The notes beneath the pieces are model-generated. The model made no database searches. It was not told the DNA's origin and saw nothing but the letters and a program-made list of their open reading frames with translations. A stretch of DNA of 64,000 nt, taken from positions 22,253,423 to 22,317,422 of the forward strand of contig OW386557.1 of NCBI GenBank assembly GCA_936435175.1, written 5' to 3'. A program made the position numbers and the translations under genes. Position 1 is the first letter of the stretch; each line of letters opens with the position of its first letter. Positions 61,891 through 64,000 of this stretch are shown here, one piece after another. This DNA comes from Glyphotaelius pellucidus (Eukaryota > Arthropoda > Insecta > Trichoptera > Limnephilidae).

Positions 61891-64000
61891 GGGTCGGTCA
61901 GGGTTTTTTTCCCTCTCCACGGTTATTGCCCGGGTTCAACCACCCGAACCGTCGTTTAACAGATGGATGCTAGGAGCGGAGCAGCAAAAAAAAATGGTTC
62001 TTACAGGTACATACGAATGCAGAGGCGATAAAGCTACGAGGGTACACCCAATCGAATGGGTGGAATTTTGAAAGTACAACTTACCCAATTGAAGGTGTTG
62101 GCTGACAGTTTGGCGCAAACCTCGACAGGGGGAGGATGCGGGAACCGGATTCACGATTCTATACATTTATAAAAATTATATCAACCTGTTTCTCTGTGAA
62201 ATTTCTACCTGTTGTATTGCGTGAATTAAATTTTCACGTTTGGGGAATGTGAACGATGGTACCGAGACTATACATAAGTGAGATACGTATGTCAAATAGT
62301 GAGAATTTTCCCACATTACCATGTTACGAAGAGGGGAGGGTGCCAGCCACAGACTGGGCGGATCACGCGCTATGTCGGAGGTCATTCCCTTTCGCGGGAT
62401 CGTGTCGAGCGAACGGGCGCGAAAGGTTATGTACCAGAGATGCCGAATCGTATGACAGGGCACTGTCCGCTGACGGAGGCGCCTGACCTGGGACATCACG
62501 GGAAGCCTGCAGGGTTGTGTGGAGGGGCCATTAGCAAGGCATCTTGCGGGAAAATTCTGTAACGTCGTTGCATTTTCTCATCTGTGTCAACCCAAAAGTA
62601 AACGTAATGCCCACAAAGTGCGCTTTATGTCAACTATTGGAGGTGGAAAGACGAAGACGGTCGGCTTTAACGGTCTGCCTACACAGCTTTGCGCCATTTG
62701 CCCGCAAATAGAGTCATGACAAGGGACAAAATGGAAATACCCCTTTTAGAGCCAGTAAAGTAATCTCTGGAGGTGTTATGAGTATTGGAGTTGACTGGGA
62801 AAGGTTTAAAAGCATGCTGTTCTTCCTCTGGCATGAGTGAGTCCGGGTATGTCAGGGTGATCGTCCAAGAGATCCGCCAGATACCGGGGTATAGCTCAGA
62901 CATGCATTGGTGGGATAGTCGTGTCCGGAGAGCTGCCCACTCAGTCAACTTGTTTAGCGGAGGAGCCAATACTAGTTTGCAAAGAAATTCTCCTTCCTTT
63001 CCTTTTATCACTTCCTTAAGATTCCCTAGTTCTGCCGTAAATTGGTGCTACTAACAATAACAATATTTCTAACGGTTATACATAGGACAGGTATTTCAGA
63101 TTGGGAGACGGGGAAGCAGTCTATCCGGCCATAGAGAGGCACCTCTAGGTACGTACATTTAAATTAAAGTAAATAATTAACTTGTATTGCCATTTAATTG
63201 TCCACAGGATCAACCGTTAAATGAGCTAGGTTCCTTCTTCGTGATTTACTAACTGACCTTTAGACGTGCAGTTAAATTTTACTAGCGCAAAATAGGACAA
63301 GAGATAGCTTACACAGCCTTAATAGAGTAGTGCAAATCAGGGCCATAGGCATCTGTAGTGTAGGGCAGTTTAGACAGGGTGTATCCTTCATGCGTTTGAG
63401 AAAACAACAGAAAAAATTCTTCCACGCCTTCTAAAGAGTCGAAAGTTACCACGAAAAAGAGTAAATACATTAAATGCCTACTTCAGATAATCTGGAGGCT
63501 TCGAAAAAAAAACAATCACAACGTGGAGTAAAGGGTTTATTGTAAGATTTCCCAGAACAACCTTGTTTTACTGTGTTCCGCATCACAGGGGTTAGGAAAA
63601 CGAGATCAGGAAAACAGCGTAGCTGAACCTTCCGATCGGAGATCTCAACGACGAAGAGAGAAAAGGGGGGGGGGGTGAAAAAACCTCGCATAAGAGCTAG
63701 GACCATCACATGTTTTATGCATTTATATTTCACCAAACAAATTAAATTAATAATATTTAAACTTCTGACTATTCCACCAACAATATCTTTATTTCATTTT
63801 TATATATTTTTAAATAGGTATTCAATCTATAAAAACAATTTTTTTTTAATCAAATTCCGCTATTAAATTTTTATTCTGAAAACGTTCATGACACAATTCT
63901 CATTTCTAAGTAATACTTTATTTTAAACAATATTAGTCATCGCATAGCATTGCAAAACCGTAAAATTAATAATTGTTATATAAATATACATATATTTTTT
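61891..64000. other. Unassigned, locally GC-richer stretch
   Basis: From about 61900 to 63450 the composition is less AT-rich and several 60-110-codon ORFs overlap on both strands (for example 62176-62499, 62278-62562, 62679-63011, 62785-63054). None shows a motif I can name, and no LTR, hairpin end or target duplication was seen. It could be an unrecognised element or untranslated host sequence. A G9-10 run lies at 63666-63675, and the end is AT-rich. Confidence 0.3.

Noticed and set aside
62176..63054. Cluster of 60-110-codon ORFs as a gene
   Set aside because: They overlap in conflicting frames and strands and no motif or splice pattern supports one of them.

Overview
This window is AT-rich eukaryotic DNA from an arthropod, most likely an insect. 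The evidence is the mix of mobile elements: an intact BEL/Pao LTR retrotransposon, several Penelope-like elements (PLEs), many 5'-truncated non-LTR retrotransposons (LINEs), tRNA-derived SINEs, Helitrons with A^T insertion and CTAG ends, a mariner relic, a hAT element with an nTCTAGAn target duplication, and TTAA- and TTA-duplicating MITEs. I see no host protein-coding gene, rRNA, convincing functional tRNA or prokaryotic feature. The species cannot be named from the sequence. Family names used here (SINE1, LINE-A, PLE-1 and so on) are local labels.

Layout. 0-9 kb: a LINE-B 3' end, a palindrome-bearing MITE, a SINE1 inserted inside another SINE1, PLE-3, three REP-A copies, a head-to-head tRNA-like pair and a LINE-D tail. 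9-18 kb: LINE-C, a long foldback, a SINE1 carrying a PLE-1 insertion, a complete 755-bp Helitron, and LINE-E and LINE-F broken by SINE1 and PLE-1. 18-29 kb: a deleted mariner, a REP-A split by LINE-B, an ACGT-rich minisatellite with a 115-bp higher-order period, a 48-bp minisatellite split by SINE1, and MITEs. 30-38 kb: PLE-2, a three-level nest (PLE-1 containing hAT containing PLE-1), a second piggyBac-type MITE, a possible LTR remnant and a TTA-duplicating MITE. 38.4-45 kb: the intact BEL/Pao element, the only long coding sequence. 45-64 kb: a GC-rich LINE-like region, two Helitrons, a hAT-like element, LINE-A with its 3' hairpin, a 751-bp TTA element, LINE-B and LINE-G C-termini, a complete minus-strand Helitron, and about 4.5 kb at the end that I cannot assign.

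How the parts relate. The only apparently functional gene is the 1716-codon gag-pol of BEL/Pao, flanked by two 530-bp LTRs that read as identical and by the duplication CCAAC. Most of the rest depends on, or is debris of, retrotransposition. REP-A copies share their 3' tail, a nested hairpin, with the coding LINE-A at 51.5 kb, so LINE-A may mobilise them. Three PLE lineages carry a hammerhead-like RNA motif whose helices I and II differ in sequence but keep pairing. The target duplications let the insertion order be read at several sites.
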